In this document: positions 47,167-54,657 of the stretch, piece after piece
Layout of the letters: every line of letters begins with the position of its first letter
Numbering within the stretch: the stretch's first letter is position 1
Source of the DNA: Verrucomicrobiia bacterium DG1235
Lineage (GTDB): Bacteria; Verrucomicrobiota; Verrucomicrobiia; Opitutales; Opitutaceae
NCBI GenBank assembly: GCA_000155695.1
Contig: DS990592.1
Span: 4,809,331 to 4,873,330, forward strand
Reading direction: 5' to 3'
DNA length: 64,000 bases
Position numbers and translations under genes: made by a program
The notes under the pieces: generated by a model
Database searches by the model: none
The model's input: only the letters and a program-made list of their open reading frames with translations
What the model was told of the DNA's origin: nothing

Positions 47167-49392
47167 TTGCCTTCTTCATTCTCGCATGAATTATATTCTA
47201 TTGTGCTTCTAGATTCGCTCTACTTCCTCGTATCCTGTCGTCGACTCTCTGTTGTTTCGAGCATTCGTCCGTTTAGGGTGGGGCTATTCTTGAGCTGTTT
47301 TCTTGCGGCGCAGCCATTTCTGTTTGGTCAAAAGGCGGGGGATGGCGTTCTGCTCACATCCGCAACTCAAGTACGCTTGCTCTCCGAGCAGGAGGCTGGG
47401 CGCGCGCTTCCTGTGGAGCTGAAGGGGGTTTTCATGGGAGAGGCCGATCCTTTGGGAATCGCATTCATTATTCATGACGGGACTCAAGGCATTTACGTTC
47501 AAGCGCCTGCGGATCAGGTAGCAGGGCTCGGCAGGGGAGACTTAATCGAGCTCGAGGGGGTTACGGATCCGGGTGGCTTCGCTCCATTTGTAGTGGCTCA
47601 TGAACTACGGAAAATTGGATCTGGGACGATTCCTGATCCTTTGCGCGTGACTTTGCACGAGTTGAGCGAGGGGCAGTTGGACGGGCAGTGGGTTGAGTTT
47701 ACGGGGATCGTGCGGAGCGTTGAGCGAAAGGCGCTGAGCGATATGTCACCGCCTCCCCCTGGCACTCGTTATATAGATTCGGCTACGGATATTTCTCAGC
47801 CAAGCGATACGGAAGTGAAGCTGAAGATTGCGTTTGGCGAGGGACGTGTGATGGTCGAGATAGATAAGATAATTGATCCTGCTGAGTATGTAGATGCCGA
47901 GGTTCGGATTCGAGGACTTTGTTTCAATCTTCACAACAGCAACCGTCAGTTCGTAGGCCCCTTTGTTCAGGTGCCAAGTGGTGTTGATCTAGTTGTCTTG
48001 AAGCCTCCTTCGCCGACTCCGTTTCGCTCCGAGCCTCGTCCCGTGTCGAACCTGCTTCGCTTTGACCAGTTGACGGGAGTGCAGGGGCATCGCGTTCATG
48101 TACGTGGAAAGGTGATACATCACCAGCCGGGTGATTTTCTGTGGATTCGCGATCGGGAGCAGAGCTTGCGAGTGGAAACGATGCAGCAGGAGGTTTTGCA
48201 GCCTGGTGACGAGGTGGACGTGCTGGGGTTTCCGGTAATGGGGAATTACAATGCGGCTTTGGAGGATGCTGTGTTTCGTCGGGTGGGAACGGGGGAAGCG
48301 CCTGTGCCGCACACTTTGACCTATGACTCCAGCGCGGTGAGCTTCGAGGCGGACTTGGTGGAGCTGGAGGCGCGGCTGGCTGAGACGAGATGGTACTCGG
48401 ATCGCTTGCTGCTGACTTTTGACTGGGGGGAATCGACGATCGAGGCCCAACTGCATTTGCAGAACTCTAATGAAGTGCCCAAGGACTGGCTGGCGGGGAG
48501 CATTGTGCGCGTATCGGGAATCTGCTCGGTGCTTGCGGATGCTCCGAGGCCTTTGGGCGGGCTATGGGTGCCTCGGTCCTTCGAGCTTCTGCTGCGTTCT
48601 CCCAGCGATCTCATAGTGGTGCAGCCACCGCCTCGGTGGACTGCGGAGCGAATCGCGTGGATATTGTTAGCTTTCCTCGTAATCGCAGTGATTGCCGTTG
48701 CGGTGGTGATGCAGGCGTCGCGTTATCGGCTGAGGGAGCAGGATCACCGCCGGGCCATGGCTGAGACAGAGTTTACGGCGATTCTGAATGAGCGGAACCG
48801 GGTGGCGCGCGAGATTCACGATACGCTTTCGCAAAGCCTGGGAGCTATATCGGTGCAGTTGGAGCTCGTTCGAACGCGGGCCAACGAAATGAGCGCGGCA
48901 GCCCTTAGCCATCTGAGCACGGCGCACGAGCTGGCTCGAGGCGCGTTGGCCGAGGCGCGTGACTCGATTTGGAATATGCGTTCGCAGGTGCTCGAGAGGT
49001 GCGACCTTAGCGAGGCGTTGAGGCGGATCCTGACCCGACTGACGGATGATACGGGAGTTCGCTTCGATATCAAAGTCGAGGGTACGAAGCGTCGTTTGCC
49101 GCCAGTTGTTGAGAACAACCTTTTGCGTATCGGGCAGGAGGCCATCACGAATGCATGCAAGCATGGGAAGCCCAGTCGCATCGATGTAGGGCTGAATTTC
49201 GAGCGGCGTAGGGTGTGCCTATCTGTGAAGGACGACGGGGTTGGGTTCGCCATCGATGAAGCTCTAAACGGAAGCGAGAGAAGCTTCGGACTGGTCGGTC
49301 TCCGTGAGCGGGTGGACGTGCTAGGCGGTACGATTGAAGTGGAGAGTCGACCGGGCGAAGGCGCCTTGATCGTGGTTGCAGTTTCGGTGTAG
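47167..49392 (+). CDS. NarL-type sensor histidine kinase with periplasmic OB-fold-like sensor
   Basis: Membrane histidine kinase of the HisKA_3 class. The extracytoplasmic part (residues about 55-490) contains two or three OB-fold-like segments (LKGVFMGEADPLGIAFIIHD, VHVRGKVIHHQPGDFLWIRD), an unusual sensor. One membrane segment follows (IAWILLAFLVIAVIAVAVVM, about residues 497-516). The phospho-acceptor is H551 in AREIHDTLSQSLG (counted from 47167), and the ATPase domain has the N box QEAITNACKHG and the G box DDGVGF. The N terminus is uncertain: a TTG at 47167 opens the frame, and GTG 47278 is an alternative. The response regulator follows after 191 bases. Confidence 0.88.
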   Translation: MPSSFSHELYSIVLLDSLYFLVSCRRLSVVSSIRPFRVGLFLSCFLAAQPFLFGQKAGDGVLLTSATQVRLLSEQEAGRALPVELKGVFMGEADPLGIAFIIHDGTQGIYVQAPADQVAGLGRGDLIELEGVTDPGGFAPFVVAHELRKIGSGTIPDPLRVTLHELSEGQLDGQWVEFTGIVRSVERKALSDMSPPPPGTRYIDSATDISQPSDTEVKLKIAFGEGRVMVEIDKIIDPAEYVDAEVRIRGLCFNLHNSNRQFVGPFVQVPSGVDLVVLKPPSPTPFRSEPRPVSNLLRFDQLTGVQGHRVHVRGKVIHHQPGDFLWIRDREQSLRVETMQQEVLQPGDEVDVLGFPVMGNYNAALEDAVFRRVGTGEAPVPHTLTYDSSAVSFEADLVELEARLAETRWYSDRLLLTFDWGESTIEAQLHLQNSNEVPKDWLAGSIVRVSGICSVLADAPRPLGGLWVPRSFELLLRSPSDLIVVQPPPRWTAERIAWILLAFLVIAVIAVAVVMQASRYRLREQDHRRAMAETEFTAILNERNRVAREIHDTLSQSLGAISVQLELVRTRANEMSAAALSHLSTAHELARGALAEARDSIWNMRSQVLERCDLSEALRRILTRLTDDTGVRFDIKVEGTKRRLPPVVENNLLRIGQEAITNACKHGKPSRIDVGLNFERRRVCLSVKDDGVGFAIDEALNGSERSFGLVGLRERVDVLGGTIEVESRPGEGALIVVAVSV

Positions 49393-49489
49393 ACGGAGGA
49401 ACGTGGCTGGGTCCAATATGTGTTTTAGAGTTAGTAAATTACGCTATAAAAGCCACTTTGACATTAGCAACGTTGGGGATGGCGCGAAT

Positions 49490-49534
49490 TCCCCCAAATG
49501 GGTGAGGGCGGCGATAGATGGCACGTGGTACACT
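49490..49534 (+). promoter_or_regulatory. Operator-like palindrome, copy 6, with -10 hexamer, before the response-regulator gene
   Basis: TCCCCCAAATGGGTGA at 49490-49505. A TACACT hexamer at 49529-49534 starts 31.5 bases from the centre, as at 26145 and 37785. The response-regulator ATG is at 49584. The position suggests autoregulation. Confidence 0.6.
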
Positions 49535-49583
49535 CTGGCAATGAGCGCTGTTTGCTTGTTTCCACTTCACATGACCAATTGCA

Positions 49584-50258
49584 ATGACCTCGGAAGTTAA
49601 GGTGAGCGTACCTAAAAAGGAAGACCTCGAGAGTGGCGCTAAGATTCGCTTGCTAGTGGTCGACGATCATCCGCCGATGCGTATGGGCTTGATTGCCTTG
49701 ATCAAAAGTCAGCCCGGTATGGACGTGATTGCGGAGGCGTCGGATGGCGAAGAGGCGATCGAGGTCTATGACGACGTGCTTCCAGATATCGTGATGATGG
49801 ATCTTCGCATGCCCGGCATGGGGGGAGTCGAGGCGATACTTTCCATTTGCAAGAAACACCCGGACGCGAAGGTCATCGTGCTGTCGACCTATGATTGGGA
49901 CGAGGATATCCACCGTGCGATTCAGTCGGGCGCCAAGTCCTACCTGCTAAAAGACATGTCGGTGGAGGAGATCGCTAGTACCGTGCGCGAAGTGCACGAG
50001 GGGATTTCCAGTCTTCCGCGGCAGGTGGCGGAGCGCTTGGAAGAGCGTTCGAAGCGGCAGCAGCTTACGGAGCGCGAGCGGGATGTGCTGGAGTACTTGA
50101 TCAAAGGTCGCAGCAACAAGGAGATCGCATCCAGCCTCTACCTTTCGGAGGAAACCGTAAAGTCGCACCTGAAGTCGCTCTTCGCCAAGCTAAAGGTCCG
50201 CGACCGAACGGAGGCAGCCATCGAAGCGATTCGCCACGGAATCGTGCAGATCGATTAG
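49584..50258 (+). CDS. NarL/LuxR family response regulator
   Basis: DNA-binding response regulator, 224 residues. The receiver domain (about residues 21-140) has the acidic pocket VVDDHPP and phospho-acceptor D73 in IVMMDLRMPG, and the conserved Lys in YLLKDMS. The C-terminal domain is LuxR-type helix-turn-helix (LTERERDVLEYLIKGRSNKE, SEETVKSHLKSLFAKLKVRD). It pairs with the HisKA_3 kinase upstream. It has its own promoter-like region with the shared palindrome, so it is a good candidate for the protein that binds that palindrome across the glycan region. It is the last gene before the integron array. Confidence 0.93.
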   Translation: MTSEVKVSVPKKEDLESGAKIRLLVVDDHPPMRMGLIALIKSQPGMDVIAEASDGEEAIEVYDDVLPDIVMMDLRMPGMGGVEAILSICKKHPDAKVIVLSTYDWDEDIHRAIQSGAKSYLLKDMSVEEIASTVREVHEGISSLPRQVAERLEERSKRQQLTERERDVLEYLIKGRSNKEIASSLYLSEETVKSHLKSLFAKLKVRDRTEAAIEAIRHGIVQID

Positions 50259-50306
50259 GATAGGAAAGCGAGAGTCGAGCGCTAGCGGGCGAAGGCGGAG
50301 ACGATG

Positions 50307-50323
50307 CGAGTCGTGACGACTCG
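50307..50323 (+). terminator. Hairpin downstream of the response regulator
   Basis: Perfect inverted repeat CGAGTCGT-G-ACGACTCG 48 bases after the stop. A T-rich stretch starts only about 14 bases later, so it is a weak terminator candidate. The 342 bases from 50259 to 50600 hold no gene, only this hairpin and the terminal attC. Confidence 0.4.
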
Positions 50324-50431
50324 TCGCCAGTGTCGCGTTTGTTTTTCATCTTGAGCGCCTGTTATTTTTCAGGGGATTAGGTCGCTTGTCCCTGTGCGAG
50401 TTTCCGGGTCTTTTCAAGTCCATCCATTTCA

Positions 50432-50587
50432 GCCAATGTGAAAGCCAAACACGATGGCTCGCCACGGTCGCCGCTTCGGGTCGCCTTCGACTCACTCGGG
50501 TTCAAGCCTAAGATCGACTGATATTTGTAGTGATATAGAAAAACTCTAAATTATCCTTGTTTATCTAATAGGACTGCCTTGTTGGCA
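50432..50587 (-). other. attC0, degenerate terminal site
   Basis: Right core GTTGGCA (50581) matches the 5' core of its cassette (TGCCAAC, 50859). The left end GCCAATG at 50432 is degenerate and the inner arms pair poorly. 156 bases. It marks the distal end of the array. Confidence 0.6.
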
Positions 50588-50600
50588 AGAATTTGTTTTC

Positions 50601-50852
50601 TTAAGATCCACTAGTTTGTCTTTGTTTTTCAGTCCAGATCATCCCTAGCTTATTTTTTAGTCTTCTTTTCTGTATACGTTTTGAAAGACTGTAGTAAAGA
50701 GGGATTCCTAGAATCGGCAGTAAGCAAATGCAAACTACCAATGCGACTTTCGCGGTAGGTGAAAACTCTTTATCTCTGATGCAGTCGTGTGACGACATCC
50801 CGATCGCTATTATTAGCGCAAGAGGAATTATGACTGTGAGAACTGTATTCAT
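50601..50852 (-). CDS. Small two-helix membrane protein (PLDc_N-like), cassette 0
   Basis: 83 residues with two hydrophobic segments: TVLTVIIPLALIIAIGM near the N terminus and VALVVCICLLPILGIPLYYS in the middle, then a basic tail. The second segment resembles the phospholipase D nuclease N-terminal (PLDc_N) membrane domain; that is a loose resemblance. ATG 50852 lies 7 bases inside the cassette; an in-frame TTG further upstream is part of the recombination core. It is the oldest-positioned (most distal) cassette. Function unknown. Confidence 0.7.
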   Translation of the reverse strand: MNTVLTVIIPLALIIAIGMSSHDCIRDKEFSPTAKVALVVCICLLPILGIPLYYSLSKRIQKRRLKNKLGMIWTEKQRQTSGS

Positions 50853-50858
50853 TTTATC

Positions 50859-50983
50859 TGCCAACGTCGAGCTCAGGCGACAAGGCCTAGGCTATCGTTT
50901 GAATTTCTGGGTTGGTTGGATTTTATGGATTCGTTGCAGAAGAGGGGGCGTTTGCCGCAGTTGCCTGGAGCGTCTTGTTCAAC
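50859..50983 (-). other. attC1, long class
   Basis: 125 bases. Cores TGCCAAC and GTTCAAC. Inner arms GAGCTCAGGC and GCCTGGAGC pair. It belongs to the cassette with the gene at 50979-51281, whose stop codon overlaps the core. Confidence 0.88.
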
Positions 50984-51281
50984 CTAGTAGTTCCTTTAAG
51001 TAGAAAGCTCCTAGGATCGCAAATCCGACCAACAAGATCATAGATAGGTAAGTCAGAATAAGTCCAAAATAAGTTCTTTTCTTTCCTTTCTTTGGTATTT
51101 CTTGAGGTTGTTCGCAGAGTGAGAGCTCGATGGATGTTTCGTAGTCGTCTGCAACTACAGCGTTCTTTTCTTGCTCAACCTTGTCCAACGCTTCCCTGAA
51201 TCTTCTTATTCCTTCTTTGTTGAGGTTAAGCTGGGTTACTGAAAAGGCGCCAACCCAAGTCTCGATAATCGCTTTTTCCAT
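50979..51281 (-). CDS. Hypothetical protein with one C-terminal membrane helix, cassette
   Basis: 100 residues. The N-terminal 70 are soluble and charged; FGLILTYLSMILLVGFAILG is a single membrane segment near the C terminus. ATG 51281 (MEKAIIETW) sits 4 bases after the recombination core. Upstream in-frame codons lie inside the neighbouring attC and are not part of the gene. The TGA stop lies in the attC core GTTCAAC. No family recognised. Confidence 0.7.
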   Translation of the reverse strand: MEKAIIETWVGAFSVTQLNLNKEGIRRFREALDKVEQEKNAVVADDYETSIELSLCEQPQEIPKKGKKRTYFGLILTYLSMILLVGFAILGAFYLKELLG

Positions 51282-51285
51282 TTTT

Positions 51286-51345
51286 GTTGAACGCCGAGGT
51301 CTCAGGCGAGCGCTTGCGCGAGTTGTGAGCACCGACTTGATGGGC
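51286..51345 (-). other. attC2, short class (60 bases)
   Basis: Cores GTTGAAC and GATGGGC, arms GGTCTCAGGCGAGC and GCGAGTTGTGAGCACC. The toxin-antitoxin cassette ends here. Its core has GAT instead of GTT, matched by GCCCATC at the cassette's other end. Confidence 0.9.
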
Positions 51346-51348
51346 ATT

Positions 51349-51642
51349 TCATTTTCTACTCATTCCGTAGCGAGGATGTCGTCGGTGGTGGCGTAAAACT
51401 AAGATTCGGACTCCTTGTCCGTGGATGCTGAAAAGGAGGTGGTAGGGGAAGTTCGGCATGTTCGCTCGCTTCAAGCCGTTCTTCACTTCGTGAAACTTTT
51501 CGGGTGTTAATTCGACGTCCCTCACCAGTGAGCCGAGTTCAAGAAAGAAGCGGTCCGCTAATTGTGGACCGCCTTCTTCTTCGTAGTACCGCAGGACGAC
51601 TCTCAGGTCTCTCTGGACTAGCTTATGGAAAATCAAGCTCAT
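51349..51642 (-). CDS. RelE/ParE-type toxin, cassette
   Basis: 97 residues of the RelE/ParE superfamily: a small toxin that acts either on ribosome-bound mRNA or on gyrase. Typical features are the N-terminal helices (RDLRVVLRYYEEEGGPQLAD), an FPYHLLFSIHG strand and the C-terminal ILVLRHHRRHPRYG. The start ATG overlaps the antitoxin stop by one base (TGATG), so the pair is translationally coupled. Toxin-antitoxin pairs are common in large cassette arrays, where they are thought to prevent loss of the array. Confidence 0.88.
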   Translation of the reverse strand: MSLIFHKLVQRDLRVVLRYYEEEGGPQLADRFFLELGSLVRDVELTPEKFHEVKNGLKRANMPNFPYHLLFSIHGQGVRILVLRHHRRHPRYGMSRK

Positions 51643-51857
51643 CAGTCTCGGCCAATCCCTTTCTTCAGTTCATCCCAAGTCATTCCGCTCGATGGGTTTG
51701 CTGTAAGATCGGCATCTCGCCTTAGGGCTTCGGCCATTCCCTCGTCTTCGTCTGATAGGGTAGCTGGAAGAGAGTAAAGGAGTTCGCTTGCCAGTGTGGC
51801 TCTGTCGGAGTCTGTCAGGTCCATAGCCTCGATTTTCAATGCTTCGATCCGTGTCAT
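51642..51857 (-). CDS. Antitoxin, addiction-module component family, cassette
   Basis: 71 residues resembling the 'putative addiction module component' antitoxins: IEAMDLTDSDRATLASELLY followed by an acidic middle and MTWDELKKGIGRD at the end. It precedes and overlaps the ParE-type toxin by one base. It would bind and neutralise the toxin and probably repress the operon. A leader of about 50 bases separates the recombination core from the ATG, long enough to hold the cassette's own promoter. Confidence 0.85.
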   Translation of the reverse strand: MTRIEALKIEAMDLTDSDRATLASELLYSLPATLSDEDEGMAEALRRDADLTANPSSGMTWDELKKGIGRD

Positions 51858-51903
51858 GGTGTCATATTGGTGTAAGTGCTTAGGATTGCGATCTCAATTT
51901 TTC

Positions 51904-51976
51904 GCCCATCGTCAAAGCCATACGCGTAGGCCATCGCGGAGCGATGGCCGGAGTTGTATGGGCTGCCTGGTTAGGC
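51904..51976 (-). other. attC3, short class (73 bases)
   Basis: Cores GCCCATC and GTTAGGC. Outer arms AGCCATACG/TGTATGGGCT and an inner stem GGCCATCGC/GCGATGGCC. Owned by the YfbU cassette. Confidence 0.92.
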
Positions 51977-52474
51977 CTATTTTAATATTACTTCTTTAAT
52001 GTCCTCTAGTGATAGATTATTCCTGTTTGCTTTGGAGTGCTTCTCTAGGATCGAAAGCATTTCCTGATAGCGTCCTACACTTGCTGTGTGGCTGTTGAAG
52101 TCGACATCCATAAATTCTTCAAAGCGTCCGAGATCACGTACGAAAAACTCGGCATATGCCATCAGCTCAGTTTCATGGTTCCCGTCGAATCCTGAGAAAC
52201 GAATATCTTCAGGAGTTAGGTCACCTTTGTCTTTTAGTGCATAAAAAGAGTTCTTTAGTGACCGGTGCATGTCTAGGACGTCTACAACGAATTTGCATTC
52301 GTCCGTCGAGAGACCATCGTAATAATACTCTACGAATGAGTCATAGTGCCACTCGTATCCGCTCTCTAGGATCTTTACGTTCTTCTCATAGTCCGATCTT
52401 TCATCAGGATAGAGAGCTGCCAAAATTTTGAATTGGTTGGCGAGTTGGAGTCTTTCTTTTTGATCTAGTTTCAT
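51977..52474 (-). CDS. YfbU family protein, cassette
   Basis: 165 residues similar to the E. coli YfbU family of unknown function. Shared pattern: RLQLANQFKILAALYPDE at the N terminus, ILESGYEWHYD, a central CKFVVDVLDMHRSL, IRFSGFDGNHETELMAYAEF and a C-terminal YQEMLSILEKHSK. Soluble, about the normal family length. The start ATG is 8 bases after the core TTAGGC; the stop abuts attC3. Confidence 0.88.
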   Translation of the reverse strand: MKLDQKERLQLANQFKILAALYPDERSDYEKNVKILESGYEWHYDSFVEYYYDGLSTDECKFVVDVLDMHRSLKNSFYALKDKGDLTPEDIRFSGFDGNHETELMAYAEFFVRDLGRFEEFMDVDFNSHTASVGRYQEMLSILEKHSKANRNNLSLEDIKEVILK

Positions 52475-52482
52475 AATTATTT

Positions 52483-52606
52483 GCCTAACGCCAAGGCCAT
52501 ATGATGTAGGCCCTGTTTGGGTTTAACTTAAAGTAGGGTTGATTTGGTGGGGTCGAGGTGAAAGAGGCGAGCGTTTGCCGGAATTATATGATCCGCCTTG
52601 TTGGAG
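52483..52606 (-). other. attC4, long class (124 bases)
   Basis: Cores GCCTAAC and GTTGGAG. Arms GGCCATATGAT / ATTATATGATCC. It contains the internal box GTGAAAGAGGCGAGCGTTTG found in the other long sites. Owned by the gene-less cassette 52607-52937. Confidence 0.88.
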
Positions 52607-52937
52607 CCTAGGAACGTGTCTCCAGTCGTCGAGTCCACTTGAATCGAATCATCTAACTCGCTTCGGGCTTGGGTCGTCATATTTGGGGCTTTGGTCGCAT
52701 GTCGTTTCGTGAAGGTTGAAATGTAGAAATCAAGAAGTCTGGTGATTCGGTCGAGGATGCTGCGTCCTTCGGTTCGGAGTCTGTTTCGTTCAATCTCGAT
52801 TATGGGTAAACTCGCTCTTTCGGTGAAGCTCGAAATGTTTGATACAAGAAGTCTATTCAGTTGGTTGAGTTTGAGGCTTCCTTCGGTTCGAAGTCGGTAG
52901 AAATAAAATCAATAATATATATAGTTCTGTCTCCAAC
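52600..52937 (-). repeat. Gene-less repeated cassette body, copy D (338 bases)
   Basis: Cassette body with matched cores (CTCCAAC / GTTGGAG) but no coding frame over 60 codons of its own. It is the longest of four related bodies (others at 59886, 61593 and 63501). Read on the minus strand it contains two tandem, imperfect copies of a unit with CCGAAGGA.GC and GACTTCTTG. A stretch translating as DDSIQVDSTTGDTF lies next to attC4, resembling DSILVYSTFGDTN in the other copies. It may be a decayed gene, a promoter cassette or an RNA; the sequence alone does not decide. Confidence 0.7.
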
Positions 52938-53003
52938 GCTGAGGCCACACGTGGAGGCCGTCGCGGAGCGATGGCCGGAATTGTGTGGGCCGACTTGTTC
53001 TAC
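52931..53003 (-). other. attC5, short class (73 bases)
   Basis: Cores CTCCAAC and GTTCTAC, arms GGCCACACG / TGTGTGGGCC, inner stem CGTCGCGGAGCGATGG region. Owned by the Imm50-like cassette. Confidence 0.92.
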
Positions 53004-53452
53004 CAATTTTGTTTTTCTTTGAATGGGTTTCTTTCTCTGATTCGCATGATTGAGATGCTTTCGCATGAAAACGAAACGTCGTGGCCGCAACCGCCCCAAG
53101 AGACTATAAACAGTTTCTCGTCATTCTTCTGAATTGATAGTCCATGAATCGCGTTTTGATGATTCCATCCTTTCATTTCTAAATCTTTAATTCCTGTGAA
53201 TTCAATATCGAGAAAGGCTTGTTTTCTTTCGGGACTGTTTGGTGATTGGTAAAGGTCGTAAACGTAAAACTCCGCGTTCAAGTCGCTGTAGATCGACGGA
53301 TGATTCTGTAAGCGATCAAATTCAAGCTTAACGACTTCCATGTCGTGAAACGATGGCCAGTGTCCAAGAAACTCTATCAGTTTTTCTTTTCCGTAGACTT
53401 TGGATACGGCTTCCGAGCTTACGGGATACTCTGGAGTCTCGTTTACTTCCAT
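53000..53452 (-). CDS. Imm50-like protein, cassette
   Basis: 150 residues from ATG 53452, which lies 5 bases after the core TTCTAC. LIEFLGHWPSFHDMEVVKLE near residue 35 matches the WPSFHDxEV signature of immunity protein 50 (Imm50), a family linked to protection against polymorphic toxins. The rest is a beta-rich fold (AEFYVYDLYQS, AFLDIEFTGIKDLEMKGW) ending in HDVSFSCESISIMRIRER. The stop lies in attC5. No toxin gene is adjacent, so it would be an orphan immunity-like gene. The family call is by motif only. Confidence 0.7.
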   Translation of the reverse strand: MEVNETPEYPVSSEAVSKVYGKEKLIEFLGHWPSFHDMEVVKLEFDRLQNHPSIYSDLNAEFYVYDLYQSPNSPERKQAFLDIEFTGIKDLEMKGWNHQNAIHGLSIQKNDEKLFIVSWGGCGHDVSFSCESISIMRIRERNPFKEKQNW

Positions 53453-53457
53453 TTTTT

Positions 53458-53529
53458 GTAGAACGTCAAGTTGAGGCGATGCCAGTGGAGCGGAGCGTAA
53501 CAGGCATTGCCTCAAACACCTTGTTGGCC
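53458..53529 (-). other. attC6, short class (72 bases)
   Basis: Cores GTAGAAC and GTTGGCC, arms GTTGAGGC / GCCTCAAAC. Owned by the cassette with the membrane protein at 53512-54132. Confidence 0.9.
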
Positions 53530-54132
53530 TTTAGGCTTCGGTGGAATTACCTTTTGGGGACTACCCATCGATGTTTTCTTTAAGAGGAATAGAAATCCAA
53601 GAATCAGCATCAAAAAGGAAGCTGTTGAGAATGCACTTTTTAACAAAGTAAAACTACTAGCGACAGAAACTAGTCCTTTGGATACGTCAGGAAACGTCAT
53701 GATCATTCGGATTATCAATATATTTTCGACATAGTCAAAAATGCCTCCGAATACTGGGAGAGCGGCCAAATATAAAAACTTGGAGTCCGACCGAACTCGT
53801 TTGGAGTAACCCCAGATAAACATCAATGAAAAGCAAATTGCGAATAAGCCAGGGTAGATAAAATCGATTGCGAGTTGAGGGAAGAGATATGTGCTTCTGC
53901 CGTCTTGACCGAGAGATTCTAGTAGGCTCAAGGCTTGCGAATGAGTGTAACCGGTGGGCGACAGGTCAAACAGAGCTGTGTCTGGAGCGTAGCTTTGGAC
54001 GCTAGGAATTGTGACCAAAAGCATTAGCAGGTAAACGGCCATCGTTACGACAAACAGAAGGAGAACGTTCTTGCCTGATGCTTTCCTTTGCATGGAGCCG
54101 ATGAAACCTAGGTTTTGCTTGCTATCGATCAT
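53512..54132 (-). CDS. Multi-pass membrane protein, cassette
   Basis: 206 residues with about five hydrophobic segments: NVLLLFVVTMAVYLLMLLVT, LAIDFIYPGLFAICFSLMFI, LYLAALPVFGGIFDYVENIL, a helix around SSFTLLKSAFSTASF, and LMLILGFLFLLKK. The motif FDYVEN resembles that of small integral membrane proteins common in environmental cassettes, but no family name is certain. The last residues (GQQGV) are encoded inside attC6. ATG 54132 lies 14 bases from the core TTGGCC. Confidence 0.75.
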   Translation of the reverse strand: MIDSKQNLGFIGSMQRKASGKNVLLLFVVTMAVYLLMLLVTIPSVQSYAPDTALFDLSPTGYTHSQALSLLESLGQDGRSTYLFPQLAIDFIYPGLFAICFSLMFIWGYSKRVRSDSKFLYLAALPVFGGIFDYVENILIIRMIMTFPDVSKGLVSVASSFTLLKSAFSTASFLMLILGFLFLLKKTSMGSPQKVIPPKPKGQQGV

Positions 54133-54145
54133 AATTGTTCTTTCT

Positions 54146-54205
54146 GGCCAACGCTAAGCACTCACGCGGCGGCTTGCCGACGTTGTGAGCTGCGCCTTGA
54201 TATGC
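54146..54205 (-). other. attC7, short class (60 bases)
   Basis: Cores GGCCAAC and GATATGC. Arms GCACTCACGCGGCGG / CGACGTTGTGAGCTGC. The GAT-type core is matched by GCATATC at the other end of the DUF3144 cassette. Confidence 0.9.
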
Positions 54206-54496
54206 TTATTTCTTATTAACCTCCATGTAGTCGTCGAATTGGGATATGTAGTCGTCTAGATTCTCTTCCAACATCTTGAGGTACTCTGTTTTGAAGTACT
54301 CGATAACTTCGTTTTTCTTTTCTTTCATTTCCTCCCCGTTGGAGAAACCTGTCGCGGTCAACCATGCGTTGAATCGTGCAACGGAGTAAAGGAATGACGC
54401 ACTAACTTTTCCAGGACCGATTTCATTGTTGATCTGGCTGTTTGATAGATGGATGTGTGCGTCTGCTCGATCGTAGAATTCTGGGTCGGTATCCAT
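54206..54496 (-). CDS. DUF3144 family protein, cassette
   Basis: 96 residues of the DUF3144 type: FYDRADAHIHLSNSQ at the N terminus, SASFLYSVARFNAWLTATGF in the middle and EYFKTEYLKMLEENLDDYIS near the end. Soluble, helical, function unknown. The ATG is 13 bases inside the cassette and the stop touches the attC7 core. Confidence 0.87.
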   Translation of the reverse strand: MDTDPEFYDRADAHIHLSNSQINNEIGPGKVSASFLYSVARFNAWLTATGFSNGEEMKEKKNEVIEYFKTEYLKMLEENLDDYISQFDDYMEVNKK

Positions 54497-54509
54497 TTTA
54501 TCTATCCCT

Positions 54510-54634
54510 GCATATCGTCAAAGACTCACGATGGCGGCTTCGACTGGGGTTCCAGTTCTGTTGAGGTTGAAATACGTGTGATCGTTGAAGAAGGGCGGGC
54601 GTTTGCCGACATTGTGAGCTCTGCCTTGTTCTAC
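54510..54634 (-). other. attC8, long class (125 bases)
   Basis: Cores GCATATC and GTTCTAC. Arms AGACTCACGATG / CATTGTGAGCTC. Internal box GAAGAAGGGCGGGCGTTTG. Owned by the cassette with the gene at 54658-54945. Confidence 0.9.
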
Positions 54635-54657
54635 TGTATCTTCTATTTGGTTACTGT

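Noticed and set aside
51282-51347. Longer N terminus for the cassette protein at 50979 (starting near 51347)
   Set aside because: The extra codons are inside the neighbouring attC and past the recombination core. The same reasoning removes upstream extensions at 53515, 55781, 56614 and 57603.
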